DNA of 64,000 nt from contig NZ_RAQC01000001.1 of NCBI RefSeq assembly GCF_003610405.1, positions 2,046,001 to 2,110,000 on the forward strand. Direction: 5' to 3'. The notes below the pieces were generated by a model. The model did not search any database. It was not told the DNA's origin and worked only from the letters and a program-made list of their open reading frames with translations. The DNA is from Microbacterium sp. AG238. GTDB lineage: Bacteria > Actinomycetota > Actinomycetes > Actinomycetales > Microbacteriaceae. Position numbers and translations under genes: made by a program. Shown piece by piece: positions 17,026 through 25,537 of the stretch (within the stretch, counting starts at the first letter, position 1; each line of letters opens with the position of its first letter).

Positions 17026-18968
17026 GCGGTGGATTCGACCCCCTCGTCCCCCGTGAGATCGACCGCCCGACGCCGGTGCCCCTCGGCGTCGACGTCCGGT
17101 CGGGAGACGCGGCCGTCGTCCTCGACGACGCGAAGATCTTCGTCGCGCCGACCGATCCCGCCGACGTCGAGGCGTGGCGCGCACAGCTGACGGCGTGGCG
17201 CGAGGGCGCGCGCGAACGTCACGGTGCGCCGACCCGCTACGACCAGCCGGAGTCGGCGTGGGCGAGCCGGTGCTTCACCGTCGCCCAGGTTTGGCTCTGG
17301 GACGAGCTGTTCTTCGACTTCGACGAGCAGCGCTTCACCCCCGAGCGCTTCCTCGCCGACGCGCGGCGGCGGTTCGGCGGCCTCGACGGGATCGTGCTGT
17401 GGCACGCCTATCCCGTCATCGGCATCGACGACCGCAACCAGTGGGACTTCTACGCCGTGCCGGGTCTCGTCGAAGCCGCCGAGACTCTGCGCGCCGCCGG
17501 TGCGGCCGTCTTCGTCGACTACAACCCGTGGGATGTCGGCACGCGGCGCTCGGGAGATGACGCCGTCGAGCTCGCCGCCACGGTGCGGCGCCTCGGTGCC
17601 GACGGGGTCTTCCTCGATACGCTCCGCAAGGCCGATCCCGACCTCGTCGCGGCGCTCGATGCCGCCCGCCCGGGCATCGGGCTCGAAGGCGAGTCGAAGC
17701 TCGCGACCGAGCGGATCGCCGACCACACCCTGTCGTGGGCGCAGTGGTTCGCCGACTCGGACGTGCCCGGTGTGCTGCGCGCCCGCTGGTTCGAGCGCCG
17801 ACACATGCAGCACCACATCCGACGATGGCACCGCGACCATGCCGAAGAGCTGCGGTCGGCGTGGCTCAACGGCGTCGGCGTGATGGTGTGGGAGGTCGTC
17901 TTCGGCGTCTGGGTCGGCTGGAACGACCGTGACGCGGCGACCCTGCGGCGCATGCTGCCCGTGCAGCGCGGGATGCACCGCTGGCTCGTCGAGGGGGAGT
18001 GGACGCCGCTGGCGGTGCACGACGCACCGGTCTTCGGGTCGGCGTTCGAGCTCGACGGCGTGACCCTGCTGTGCCTCGTCAACACGTCGGGGACCGACGT
18101 CGACTTCGGACTCGAGACGCGGGGCCGGTGGGTGCCGCTGCACGAGCCCGGCGATCAGGTCTCGTCGGTGACGGTGCCTTCCGGCGGCGTCGCCGCCGTG
18201 GTGCGATTGGCCGCGGATGCCGCCGTGCCTGCGGTCGTGGCTGAGGTGAAAGCCACGCTGCGCGACGAGCCTCCCGTGGCGGACGCCTCGTTCCCGCATC
18301 GCCGCGCTCGGCGCCTCACTGCTCCGGCCTGGACGGGGCCGGTGCGCGACACCGGCGCGCGCGAGGAGGAGCCGACGGTGACGGTGGCTCCCGGGTCGCA
18401 CGTGCTCACGGTGCGATTCCGTGCGCGCGAGACCGGGATGTACGACGGAGCACCGTACGTCGACGAGTGGAAGCCGCTGCCGCCGCGCCTGCACGATCAG
18501 CGGACGCTCGAACGAGTCGCCGAGGTGCGGCATCCGGTGAGGGTCGGGGCGTCCGAGGTGACCGAGGCCGAGTACGCGCGGTTCCTCGCTGCGATCGGCG
18601 AGCACACGGATGCCCGTGACGCCGAGCGCCCCGCGACGGGCATGACGTTCGCACGGGCTCGGGAGTACGCCGCCTGGGCGGGTGGGCGCCTTCCCACCGA
18701 AGACGAGTGGCAGCTCGCAGCATCCGACCCGTCGTTCCGGCGGCGCCAGCCGGAGGTGTGGAACTGGACGGAGTCGGAGCATTCCGACGGCCGCACCCGC
18801 TTCGTCATGCTCAAGGGCGGCAGCGCGCACCGCAGCGAGGGGTCGGACTGGTACGTCGACGGCGGTGTGCAGCGGCCGGAGTTCGCGCTCAAGCTGCTGT
18901 TGCCCGGCCTCGGCCAGGACGCGTCGCCCTCGATCGGATTCCGCGTCTGCTGGGAGGAACGCCCGTGA
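17022..18968 (+). CDS. TIM-barrel glycosidase-like / SUMF1-like fusion protein
   Basis: 648 aa from GTG 17022, overlapping the kinase stop. Residues about 75-330 look like a TIM-barrel hydrolase: IVLWHAYPVIGI, AVFVDYNPWDVGT, GADGVFLDTLRKA (a candidate nucleophile Asp) and GLEGESK (a candidate acid). A beta-rich segment follows (about 330-400, LLCLVNTSG). Residues about 505-648 form a formylglycine-generating-enzyme/SUMF1-type domain (GASEVTEAEYARFLAAI, WAGGRLPTEDEWQLAA, WNWTES, LKGGSAHRS, SIGFRVCWEE). The catalytic Cys pair expected after KGGS in true sulfatase-activating enzymes is missing, so this domain probably has another role such as ligand binding. There is no signal peptide, so it acts in the cytoplasm. 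The substrate is unknown. Confidence 0.65.
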   Translation: MSGGFDPLVPREIDRPTPVPLGVDVRSGDAAVVLDDAKIFVAPTDPADVEAWRAQLTAWREGARERHGAPTRYDQPESAWASRCFTVAQVWLWDELFFDFDEQRFTPERFLADARRRFGGLDGIVLWHAYPVIGIDDRNQWDFYAVPGLVEAAETLRAAGAAVFVDYNPWDVGTRRSGDDAVELAATVRRLGADGVFLDTLRKADPDLVAALDAARPGIGLEGESKLATERIADHTLSWAQWFADSDVPGVLRARWFERRHMQHHIRRWHRDHAEELRSAWLNGVGVMVWEVVFGVWVGWNDRDAATLRRMLPVQRGMHRWLVEGEWTPLAVHDAPVFGSAFELDGVTLLCLVNTSGTDVDFGLETRGRWVPLHEPGDQVSSVTVPSGGVAAVVRLAADAAVPAVVAEVKATLRDEPPVADASFPHRRARRLTAPAWTGPVRDTGAREEEPTVTVAPGSHVLTVRFRARETGMYDGAPYVDEWKPLPPRLHDQRTLERVAEVRHPVRVGASEVTEAEYARFLAAIGEHTDARDAERPATGMTFARAREYAAWAGGRLPTEDEWQLAASDPSFRRRQPEVWNWTESEHSDGRTRFVMLKGGSAHRSEGSDWYVDGGVQRPEFALKLLLPGLGQDASPSIGFRVCWEERP

Positions 18969-20152
18969 CCCCGCTCGACGGACTGCGCGTCATCGACGCC
19001 TCGACGCTGTTCGCAGGTCCCATGGCCGCGATGCACCTCGGAGACATGGGGGCCGAGCTCGTCAAGGTCGAGCATCCGACCCGCCCGGATCCCGCGCGTG
19101 GTCACGGGCCGAGCAAGGACGGGCAGAACCTCTGGTGGAAGACGCTCGGCCGCAACAAGCGGACCGTCGCGATCGACCTGCACACGACCGACGGGCGGGA
19201 AGCGTTCCTGCGCCTCGCCCGCACCGCGGACGTCGTCGTCGAGAACTTCCGCCCCGGAACCCTCGAGCGTTGGGGGCTCGGTTACGACGAGCTGTCGGCG
19301 GAGAATCCCGGGCTCGTGCTCGCCCGCGTCACCGGGTTCGGTCAGATCGGCCCGTACCGCAGCCGTCCGGGCTTCGGCACGCTCGCCGAGGCGATGAGCG
19401 GGTTCGCCGCCGCGACGGGCGAGCCCGACGGCCCGCCGACCCTTCCCCCGTTCGGACTCGCCGACGGCATCGCCTCGCTCGCCACCGCCTACGCGATCAT
19501 GACCGCTCTGCACGCCCGCGAGCGAGACGGGCGCGGGCAGGTGGTCGATGTGGCGATCATCGAGCCCATCCTCGCGATGCTCGGCCCGCAGATCACGCGC
19601 TGGGATCAGCTCGCGACCGTGCAACCCCGCACCGGAAATCGATCGGCGAACAACGCGCCCCGCAACACGTACCGCACGGCCGACGGCTCGTGGGTCGCCG
19701 TGTCGACGAGCGCACAGTCGATCGCGGAGCGGGTCATGACCCTCGTGGGCCGTCCCGACCTCGCCGCCGAGTCGTGGTTCGCGAGCGGATCGAGCCGGGC
19801 GCAGCACGCCGACGAGCTCGACGAGGCTGTCGGCAGCTGGATCGCCGGACGCACGCGCGACGAGGTCGTCGAGGCGTTCGAGGCCGCACAGGCCGCCGTC
19901 GCCCCGGTATACGACCCGTCGGACATCGTCGCGGACCCGCAGTTCCAGGCGTTGGGCACGGTTCACCGCATCCACGATCCCGACCTCGGCGACATGGCCA
20001 TGCAGGGACCGCTTTTCCGGATGTCGCGTGACGAGTCGACCATCGCGTTCACCGGCCGCGCCCACGGTGCCGATACCGCCGAGGTGCTGGCGACGCTCGG
20101 TTACACAGCCGATGACATCGCCCGCATGCGCGCGGAAGGATCGATCGCATGA
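18965..20152 (+). CDS. CaiB/BaiF-type (class III) CoA-transferase
   Basis: 395 aa from GTG 18965, overlapping the fusion-protein stop. Class III CoA-transferase features are LDGLRVIDASTLFAGPMAAMHLGDMGAELVKVEHP at the N-terminus (two segments), GRNKRTVAIDL, VVVENFRPGTLERWGLGYDEL, and the region FGLADGIASL, whose Asp167 matches the conserved catalytic Asp that forms the acyl anhydride. It moves CoA from a donor thioester to a carboxylic acid. Directly followed by a CitE/HpcH-type lyase, it resembles the transferase/lyase pairs used for malate, citramalate or itaconate, but no hydratase gene is present. The aglycone of the imported substrate is the likely acceptor (inference). Confidence 0.85.
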   Translation: MTPLDGLRVIDASTLFAGPMAAMHLGDMGAELVKVEHPTRPDPARGHGPSKDGQNLWWKTLGRNKRTVAIDLHTTDGREAFLRLARTADVVVENFRPGTLERWGLGYDELSAENPGLVLARVTGFGQIGPYRSRPGFGTLAEAMSGFAAATGEPDGPPTLPPFGLADGIASLATAYAIMTALHARERDGRGQVVDVAIIEPILAMLGPQITRWDQLATVQPRTGNRSANNAPRNTYRTADGSWVAVSTSAQSIAERVMTLVGRPDLAAESWFASGSSRAQHADELDEAVGSWIAGRTRDEVVEAFEAAQAAVAPVYDPSDIVADPQFQALGTVHRIHDPDLGDMAMQGPLFRMSRDESTIAFTGRAHGADTAEVLATLGYTADDIARMRAEGSIA

Positions 20153-21000
20153 CACGCGCGATCATGGTCGCGCTGTACGCGCCCGCCGACCGCCTGGAAC
20201 GCTTCGCGAAAGCGCTGGATGCCGGAGCCGACGCCGTCATCGTCGACCTCGAAGACGCCGTGGCGCCCTCGCGCAAGGCCGCGGCGCGGGCGGCGCTCGC
20301 CGACTTCGCCGAGGCGTGGACGTCGCGCGGGGCTTCTGCCCCCGTGGTGCAGGTACGGGTGAACGCTCGGGGTGCGCAGATGCACGACGAGGATGTCGCC
20401 GCTGTCGCGGATCTGCCCGCGGCCTTCGGCATCCGTCTTCCCAAGACCGAGTCGGCGGATGACGTCGCGGCGGTCCGCGCCGCGGCACCGGGGCGCGAGG
20501 TCCACGCGCTGCTCGAGTCGGCCCTGTCGATCGAGCGGGCGTTCGAGATCGCGCAGGCCGGGGTCGCATCGCTCGCGGTCGGCGAGGCCGATCTGCGAGC
20601 GGAGATCGGTGTGCCGGCGGGGCGGGACGGCGAGCCCGGACTCGCGTGGTCGCGCGCGCGGGTCGTGAACGCCGCGGCTGCGGCGGGGCTGCCGCTTCCG
20701 CTCATGGCGGTCTGGGCGGACGTCGCCGACCTCGCGGGCCTGGAGGCGAGCTGTCGCGCCGGCCGCGCGCTCGGCTACGCGGGGCGCACCGCCATCCATC
20801 CGCGGCAGATCGAGGTGATCCGGCGGGCCTTCACCCCCACCTCCGACGAGGTTGAGCGGGCACAGCGCATCGTCGACCGGGTGCGTACTGCGTCCGCGGA
20901 CGGCACGGGCGCGTTCGTGCTGGAGGACGGCACCTTCGTCGACATCGCCATGGTCAGGGCTGCCCACCGCATCCTCGACGCCGGCTCTCCGTCTCGCTGA
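20149..21000 (+). CDS. CitE/HpcH-type CoA-ester lyase
   Basis: 283 aa, HpcH/HpaI aldolase/citrate lyase beta family. VIVDLEDAV, VRVNARG, LLESALSIERAFEIA and GEADLRAEIG hold the conserved Arg and the Glu/Asp Mg2+ ligands, and GRTAIHPRQIEVIRRAF is the family C-terminal motif. Such enzymes cleave (3S)-malyl-, citramalyl- or 3-hydroxyacyl-CoA into acetyl- or propionyl-CoA plus a 2-oxo acid. As the last gene of the operon (4-bp overlap with the CoA-transferase) it would complete breakdown of the acid part of the substrate to central metabolites. The exact CoA ester is unknown. It ends 5 bp before a palindromic repeat. Confidence 0.85.
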   Translation: MTRAIMVALYAPADRLERFAKALDAGADAVIVDLEDAVAPSRKAAARAALADFAEAWTSRGASAPVVQVRVNARGAQMHDEDVAAVADLPAAFGIRLPKTESADDVAAVRAAAPGREVHALLESALSIERAFEIAQAGVASLAVGEADLRAEIGVPAGRDGEPGLAWSRARVVNAAAAAGLPLPLMAVWADVADLAGLEASCRAGRALGYAGRTAIHPRQIEVIRRAFTPTSDEVERAQRIVDRVRTASADGTGAFVLEDGTFVDIAMVRAAHRILDAGSPSR

Positions 21001-21004
21001 CGCC

Positions 21005-21060
21005 GAGAGCGCGCATCTGCACGGTGCGGGCCGCTTCGGACCGTGCGGATGCGCACCCTC
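21005..21060. repeat. 56-bp palindromic repeat, family A copy 3
   Basis: Two 21-nt arms (right arm core ACCGTGCGGATGCGC) and a 14-nt loop, as in the copies at 2458 and 9158. It lies between converging genes, so here it could also act as a bidirectional terminator. Confidence 0.8.
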
Positions 21061-21081
21061 GCCACCTCGCCGCTGGCGGGA

Positions 21082-22074
21082 TCAGCGGGTGATGAGGCGG
21101 TACGGCACCTGGTGGTGCACGCCGGTCTGGCGGGCGGGGTCGCTCAGGATGTCGAGGATGGATGCCGCCGCCTCTTCGACGCCGTGGTCGACGGTCGAGA
21201 ACCCCGGGATGTGGAAGCGCCCCTCCTCGATGTCGTCGAAGCCCATGACCTGCACGCGATCCGGCACGGAGACGCCGTGGGTGCCGAGGGTGTACAGCGC
21301 GCCGAGGGCGAGGCTGTCGCTGAAGCAGAACAGCGCGTCGAAGTCGGTGCCGCTCGCGATGAGGCGTGCGACGGCGGTCGATCCTTCGGCGCGATTGAAC
21401 TGGGCGACCGAGGCGTACAGCGCCGGGTCGTCGGCGATGCCCGCTGCGGTCAGCGCTCGCCGGTACCCTTCGAATCGCAGCCGGGAGGTGGCGGTGGGGC
21501 CGGCTTCCTGCACGCCTACCGCGGCGATGCGACATCGCCCCTGCTCGATGAGGTGCGTGGTGGCCGCTGCCGCCGCCGAGACGTTGTCGATGCCGACGTG
21601 ATGCACGGACGGATTCAGGAGCTCCTCCGCCTGCTCGCCGATCAGTACGAGCGGAGGGCCGCTCGGCCGGTCGCGCACATCGTCGGGAGTGAGGGCGAGC
21701 GGACTCATCACGATCCCGTCGAGCGCGGGGAAGCCCTCCCCGGCCATCATCGCCAGCTCCGCCGGTCGGGCGCCGCCCGTCTGCGCGATGAGAACGGTGA
21801 GCGCGCGAGTCTGCGCTGTGGATACGAACTGGGACGCGAACTCGGCGAAGTAGGGCTCACGCAGATCGGGGAGCACCAGCGCGATCAGTCCGCTGCGCCC
21901 GTTCCGCAGCTGGCGTGCGGCGAGGTTGGGCCGGTACCCGAGCTCGTCGATCGCCGCGAGGATGCGCTGCCGCATCTCGTCGCCCACCCACCCCGTCCCG
22001 TTGACGACGTTGGAGACGGACTTCGCGCTCACGCCGACGCGGGCGGCGACGTCGGCGAGTGTGACGCGGGTCAT
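21082..22074 (-). CDS. LacI-family transcriptional regulator of the GH2 operon
   Basis: 330 aa. MTRVTLADVAARVGVSAKSVSNVVNG is the LacI helix-turn-helix and hinge region, followed by the effector-binding domain (GLIALVLPDLREPYFAEFASQFV; VQVMGFDDIEEGRFHIPGFSTVDH). It is transcribed away from the GH2/ABC operon, and the shared region contains two near-identical palindromes that overlap the GH2 promoter. It is therefore the probable local repressor, induced by the GH2 substrate or product. Confidence 0.88.
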   Translation of the reverse strand: MTRVTLADVAARVGVSAKSVSNVVNGTGWVGDEMRQRILAAIDELGYRPNLAARQLRNGRSGLIALVLPDLREPYFAEFASQFVSTAQTRALTVLIAQTGGARPAELAMMAGEGFPALDGIVMSPLALTPDDVRDRPSGPPLVLIGEQAEELLNPSVHHVGIDNVSAAAAATTHLIEQGRCRIAAVGVQEAGPTATSRLRFEGYRRALTAAGIADDPALYASVAQFNRAEGSTAVARLIASGTDFDALFCFSDSLALGALYTLGTHGVSVPDRVQVMGFDDIEEGRFHIPGFSTVDHGVEEAAASILDILSDPARQTGVHHQVPYRLITR

Positions 22075-22108
22075 ACGGGCTCCTGTCAGATGGTTCCGAG
22101 GGTCGCTG

Positions 22109-22156
22109 TTGACTCTAGTTCAGCGTGGAACTACTGTTTAGTTCAACGTGGAACGG
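22109..22156 (+). promoter_or_regulatory. GH2 operon promoter with two LacI operators
   Basis: TTGACT (22109-22114) and TACTGT (22132-22137) are spaced by 17 bp. Two operators overlap them: TAGTTCAGCGTGGAACTA (22116-22133, perfect TAGTTC/GAACTA arms) and TAGTTCAACGTGGAACGG (22139-22156). The sites are 23 bp apart, about two helical turns, which suits cooperative binding. Confidence 0.7.
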
Positions 22157-22233
22157 AAAGCGGTTTCCACCGATCCGCTTCGGGCGGATCCACGACGAGG
22201 CCGGCATCGGAGCCGGCAGAGGGAGTCATCGCA

Positions 22234-24093
22234 GTGGAGCAGGATGCCGGTCGAGAGCCCGACACGACGCGTGCGAGCGCGCTGGAACCGGCGCGGCCGC
22301 GCCCGCAGCTCGTGCGTAACTCGTTCCTTCTTCTCGACGGGATGTGGGGGTTCGCTCACGATGACGACGATCGCGGTGTCGCCGACCGGTGGTTCGACGG
22401 CCGTGAGCTGCGCAGCAGCATCCTCGTTCCGTTCCCGCCGGAGTCGCCGGCCTCGGGCGTCGGCGAGACGGGCTTCCACCCGATCGTCTGGTACCGCAGG
22501 ACTCTGTCCGAAGCCGACCTCGCCGCCGCCGGTCATCAGCCGAGCCAGCGTGCGATCCTGCGCTTCGGTGCCGTCGACTACCGGGCCGCCGTCTGGATCG
22601 ACGGTCAGCTGGTCGGCGAGCACGAGGGCGGGCACACCCCGTTCGCCCTCGACATCACGGACGCGCTCGACGGCGACGCGCGGGAGCACGTCATCGTCGT
22701 GCGCGCCGAGGACGACCCGCACGACCTCGCGCAGCCTCGGGGGAAGCAGGACTGGGAAGAGCAGCCCCACTCGATCTGGTACCACCGCACGACCGGGATC
22801 TGGCAATCGGTGTGGCTCGAGTCCGTCGCGCCGCAGCACATCACCGGGCTCAACTGGACCAGCGACCTCACCGACGGAACGGTGACCCTCGAACTCCGGC
22901 TCAGCCGGCCCGGACACGCGATCGCGAGCGTTCGCATCGCGCACGAGGGTCGGGAGCTCGCCGCCGCGACGATGCGGACGAGCGGCACGCGAGCGACGCT
23001 GACGATCCCCCTCGACGGACAGCGCAACGGTCAGAACTACGAGCGACTCCTCTGGAGCCCCGACCGGCCCACCCTCCTCGACGCCTGGATCGACCTGACC
23101 GACGACGGCGGACGAACCGACGCCGTGGCGAGCTATCTGGGCCTGCGCAGCGTGGCCTGGAACCGGGGCGCCCTGCTGCTGAACGACCGGCCCGTGACGC
23201 TGCGGTCGGTTCTCAGCCAGGGGTACTGGCCCGAGTCGCACCTCGCCGCGCCCTCACCCGACGCCCTGCGACGCGAGGCCGAGCTGATCGCCGAGCTCGG
23301 CTTCAATTCGGTGCGCGTGCACCAGAAGGTCGAGGACGACCGCTTCCTGTACTGGGCGGACCGGCTCGGACTGCTCGTCTGGGGCGAGATGGCGGCGACG
23401 TACACGTTCGACGAACAGGCCGTGCAGCGGACGACCGCGGAATGGACGGAGGCGGTGCTTCGCGACCGGGCGCACCCCAGCATCATCACGTGGGTGCCGC
23501 TCAACGAGAGCTGGGGTGTGCAGCACATCGCCTCGCGCGCCGATCAGCGGGCCTTCGCCGAAGCGCTGTTCCACCTGACCAAAGCGCTCGACCCCACCAG
23601 GCCCGTCATCTCCAACGACGGGTGGGAGCTCGGCACCTCCGACCTGTGGACCCTGCACGACTACGAAGCCGACGGCGGCGTCCTCGCCCGCCGTTACGAC
23701 GTGGACGACCAGGTGCTGCACGACCTCGTCTCGGGCATCGGCCCAGCCGGTCGCCGCGTGCGTCTGCCGGGTACGACGGACAGTGGGCAGCCGATCATGC
23801 TCACCGAGTTCGGCGGCGTGAAGTGGGCGGCCGATGCGAGCCCGGACGACTCCTGGGGCTACTCCGAGGCGCGCGGCGCAGAGGAGTACGGCCGGATGGT
23901 CGCGGACATCCTCCGCGCGGTGCAGTCGGGCACGAGAGGCACCGGCGGCCGACCCGACGGGCTCGCCGGTTGGTGCTGGACCCAGCTCACCGACACCATG
24001 CAGGAGCGAAACGGCCTGCTCACCGAATCGCGCGAGCCCAAGCTGCCCATCCAGACCATTCGCTCCCTCATCCGAGGAGCCGAGACCGGCTGA
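22234..24093 (+). CDS. Glycoside hydrolase family 2 enzyme
   Basis: 619 aa from GTG 22234, chosen because GAGGGAG is 9 nt upstream; the open frame continues further back across the promoter. The GH2 layout is complete: N-terminal jelly-roll sugar-binding domain (about 40-205, WYRRTL, HEGGHTPF), Ig-like domain (about 206-300) and TIM barrel (about 310-619). The acid/base Glu425 is in VPLNESWG and the nucleophile Glu525 in MLTEFGG. There is no signal peptide, so it hydrolyses imported beta-glycosides in the cytoplasm. Short length and IWYHRTTGIWQSVW place it with the beta-galactosidase/beta-mannosidase-like bacterial group; the sugar is not determinable. It is followed by its importer genes. 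Confidence 0.88.
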   Translation: MEQDAGREPDTTRASALEPARPRPQLVRNSFLLLDGMWGFAHDDDDRGVADRWFDGRELRSSILVPFPPESPASGVGETGFHPIVWYRRTLSEADLAAAGHQPSQRAILRFGAVDYRAAVWIDGQLVGEHEGGHTPFALDITDALDGDAREHVIVVRAEDDPHDLAQPRGKQDWEEQPHSIWYHRTTGIWQSVWLESVAPQHITGLNWTSDLTDGTVTLELRLSRPGHAIASVRIAHEGRELAAATMRTSGTRATLTIPLDGQRNGQNYERLLWSPDRPTLLDAWIDLTDDGGRTDAVASYLGLRSVAWNRGALLLNDRPVTLRSVLSQGYWPESHLAAPSPDALRREAELIAELGFNSVRVHQKVEDDRFLYWADRLGLLVWGEMAATYTFDEQAVQRTTAEWTEAVLRDRAHPSIITWVPLNESWGVQHIASRADQRAFAEALFHLTKALDPTRPVISNDGWELGTSDLWTLHDYEADGGVLARRYDVDDQVLHDLVSGIGPAGRRVRLPGTTDSGQPIMLTEFGGVKWAADASPDDSWGYSEARGAEEYGRMVADILRAVQSGTRGTGGRPDGLAGWCWTQLTDTMQERNGLLTESREPKLPIQTIRSLIRGAETG

Positions 24094-24165
24094 ACGTCCG
24101 CCGGCGTCCGGCCGGCCACATCCCACACCTAACCCGGGCTCATGCCCGCTCAATGAGGAGAAAAC

Positions 24166-25476
24166 ATGTTGAAGAGACTGCCCGCATCGTTCGCTCTCGT
24201 CGGAGCCGCCGCCCTTCTGCTCGCCGGTTGCGGCGCCGGCAGCGGTTCGAACGCCGCTCCCGAGGACATCACCTTCGACGACGAGACCGCAGCCAAGATC
24301 AGCTTCTCGTGGTGGGGGAACGAAGACCGCGCCGCTCGCTTCGAAGAGGTCGTGGCGCTCTTCAACGAGCAGTACCCGAACGTCGAGGTCGTGCGGAACT
24401 TCAACGCCTGGGGCGACTACTGGACCGCTCGTAACACCGAGGCGGCAGGAAAGTCGCTTCCCGACGTGGTGATGATGGATGCCGGCTATCTCGGCGAATA
24501 CGCCAGCAAGGGTCTGCTCGCCGACCTCTCGCCCTACCGCGACTCACTGCTGCCGCTCGAGGGCATCAACGACCAGGTGCTGGGATCCGGCACCGTCGAC
24601 GACCAACTCGTCGGGGTCCCGCTGGGGACGAACGCCTGGTCGATGATGTACAACAAGGACATCCTCGACTCGTTCGGCATCGACTATCCGACCGACGACA
24701 TGACCTGGGACGAGTTCAACGACTTCGTCCTCGAGGTCAACGCGGCAGGCGCGTCATCCGAACCCCGGATCTACGGGGCAGAGGACTACACGGGCGGCCT
24801 TCCGAACTTCATCTACCACCTCATGCAGGACGGCAGCCCGGTCTTCGAAGAGGACGGCTCGCCTGCGTTCGACGAGAACGATGTGATCGAATATCTCGAC
24901 GGCGCCGCCGACCTTCGCGAGGACGGCGACTTCTACCCCGTCGAGCGCAGTGTCGCGCTCTCACCCAGCGGTGGCTTCCTCGCCGGCGAGACCGCGATCT
25001 GGTTCAACTTCTCGACGACGGTGCTGCAGGGAATGACGGATGCCGGCACCGAGAACATCGGCATGGTGCAGCCGCCGCTCGAGAAGGGCCAGGACGAGCA
25101 CGTGCTCGCGCCCAAGCCGAGCATGCTGCTGAGCGTGGCGAAGAACTCCGACCAGAAGCAGGCTGCCGCCGCGTTCGTGGACTTCCTCACCACATCTCCC
25201 GAGGTCGCCGAGATCTTCGGCACCTCGCTCGGCACCCCGCCCACCGAAGCCGGGCGCGAGGCGATCGACCAGACCGCGGCCGACACCGTCAACCTCGACT
25301 ACCTGGCGTCCATCGACGATGAGCTGACCGCCAGCTATCCGATCCTGCCCGCGGGCTACGGCACCATCGAGGCCAAGTGGGGAGAGCTGCACGAGCAGCT
25401 GCGATACGGCGATCTGACGACGAAGCAGTTGGCGCAGGAGCTCTTCTCCGAGATCTCGCTGGTACTCGGCTCCTGA
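24166..25476 (+). CDS. ABC sugar-binding lipoprotein
   Basis: 436 aa, extracellular solute-binding protein family 1. The signal FALVGAAALLLAGC ends in a lipobox. Typical segments are ISFSWWGNEDRAARFEEVVALFNEQYPNVEV (two parts), LPDVVMMDAGYLGEYASKG and GTNAWSMMYNKDIL. ATG 24166 follows GAGGAGAAA. It delivers a glycoside to the two permeases downstream and is part of the LacI-controlled GH2 operon. Confidence 0.9.
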   Translation: MLKRLPASFALVGAAALLLAGCGAGSGSNAAPEDITFDDETAAKISFSWWGNEDRAARFEEVVALFNEQYPNVEVVRNFNAWGDYWTARNTEAAGKSLPDVVMMDAGYLGEYASKGLLADLSPYRDSLLPLEGINDQVLGSGTVDDQLVGVPLGTNAWSMMYNKDILDSFGIDYPTDDMTWDEFNDFVLEVNAAGASSEPRIYGAEDYTGGLPNFIYHLMQDGSPVFEEDGSPAFDENDVIEYLDGAADLREDGDFYPVERSVALSPSGGFLAGETAIWFNFSTTVLQGMTDAGTENIGMVQPPLEKGQDEHVLAPKPSMLLSVAKNSDQKQAAAAFVDFLTTSPEVAEIFGTSLGTPPTEAGREAIDQTAADTVNLDYLASIDDELTASYPILPAGYGTIEAKWGELHEQLRYGDLTTKQLAQELFSEISLVLGS

Positions 25477-25537
25477 CCGCTCCGCACGACCCTGCCGCAC
25501 GGCCGAGGCGCCGGTCCGCAGGAGAAAGGAACAACCC

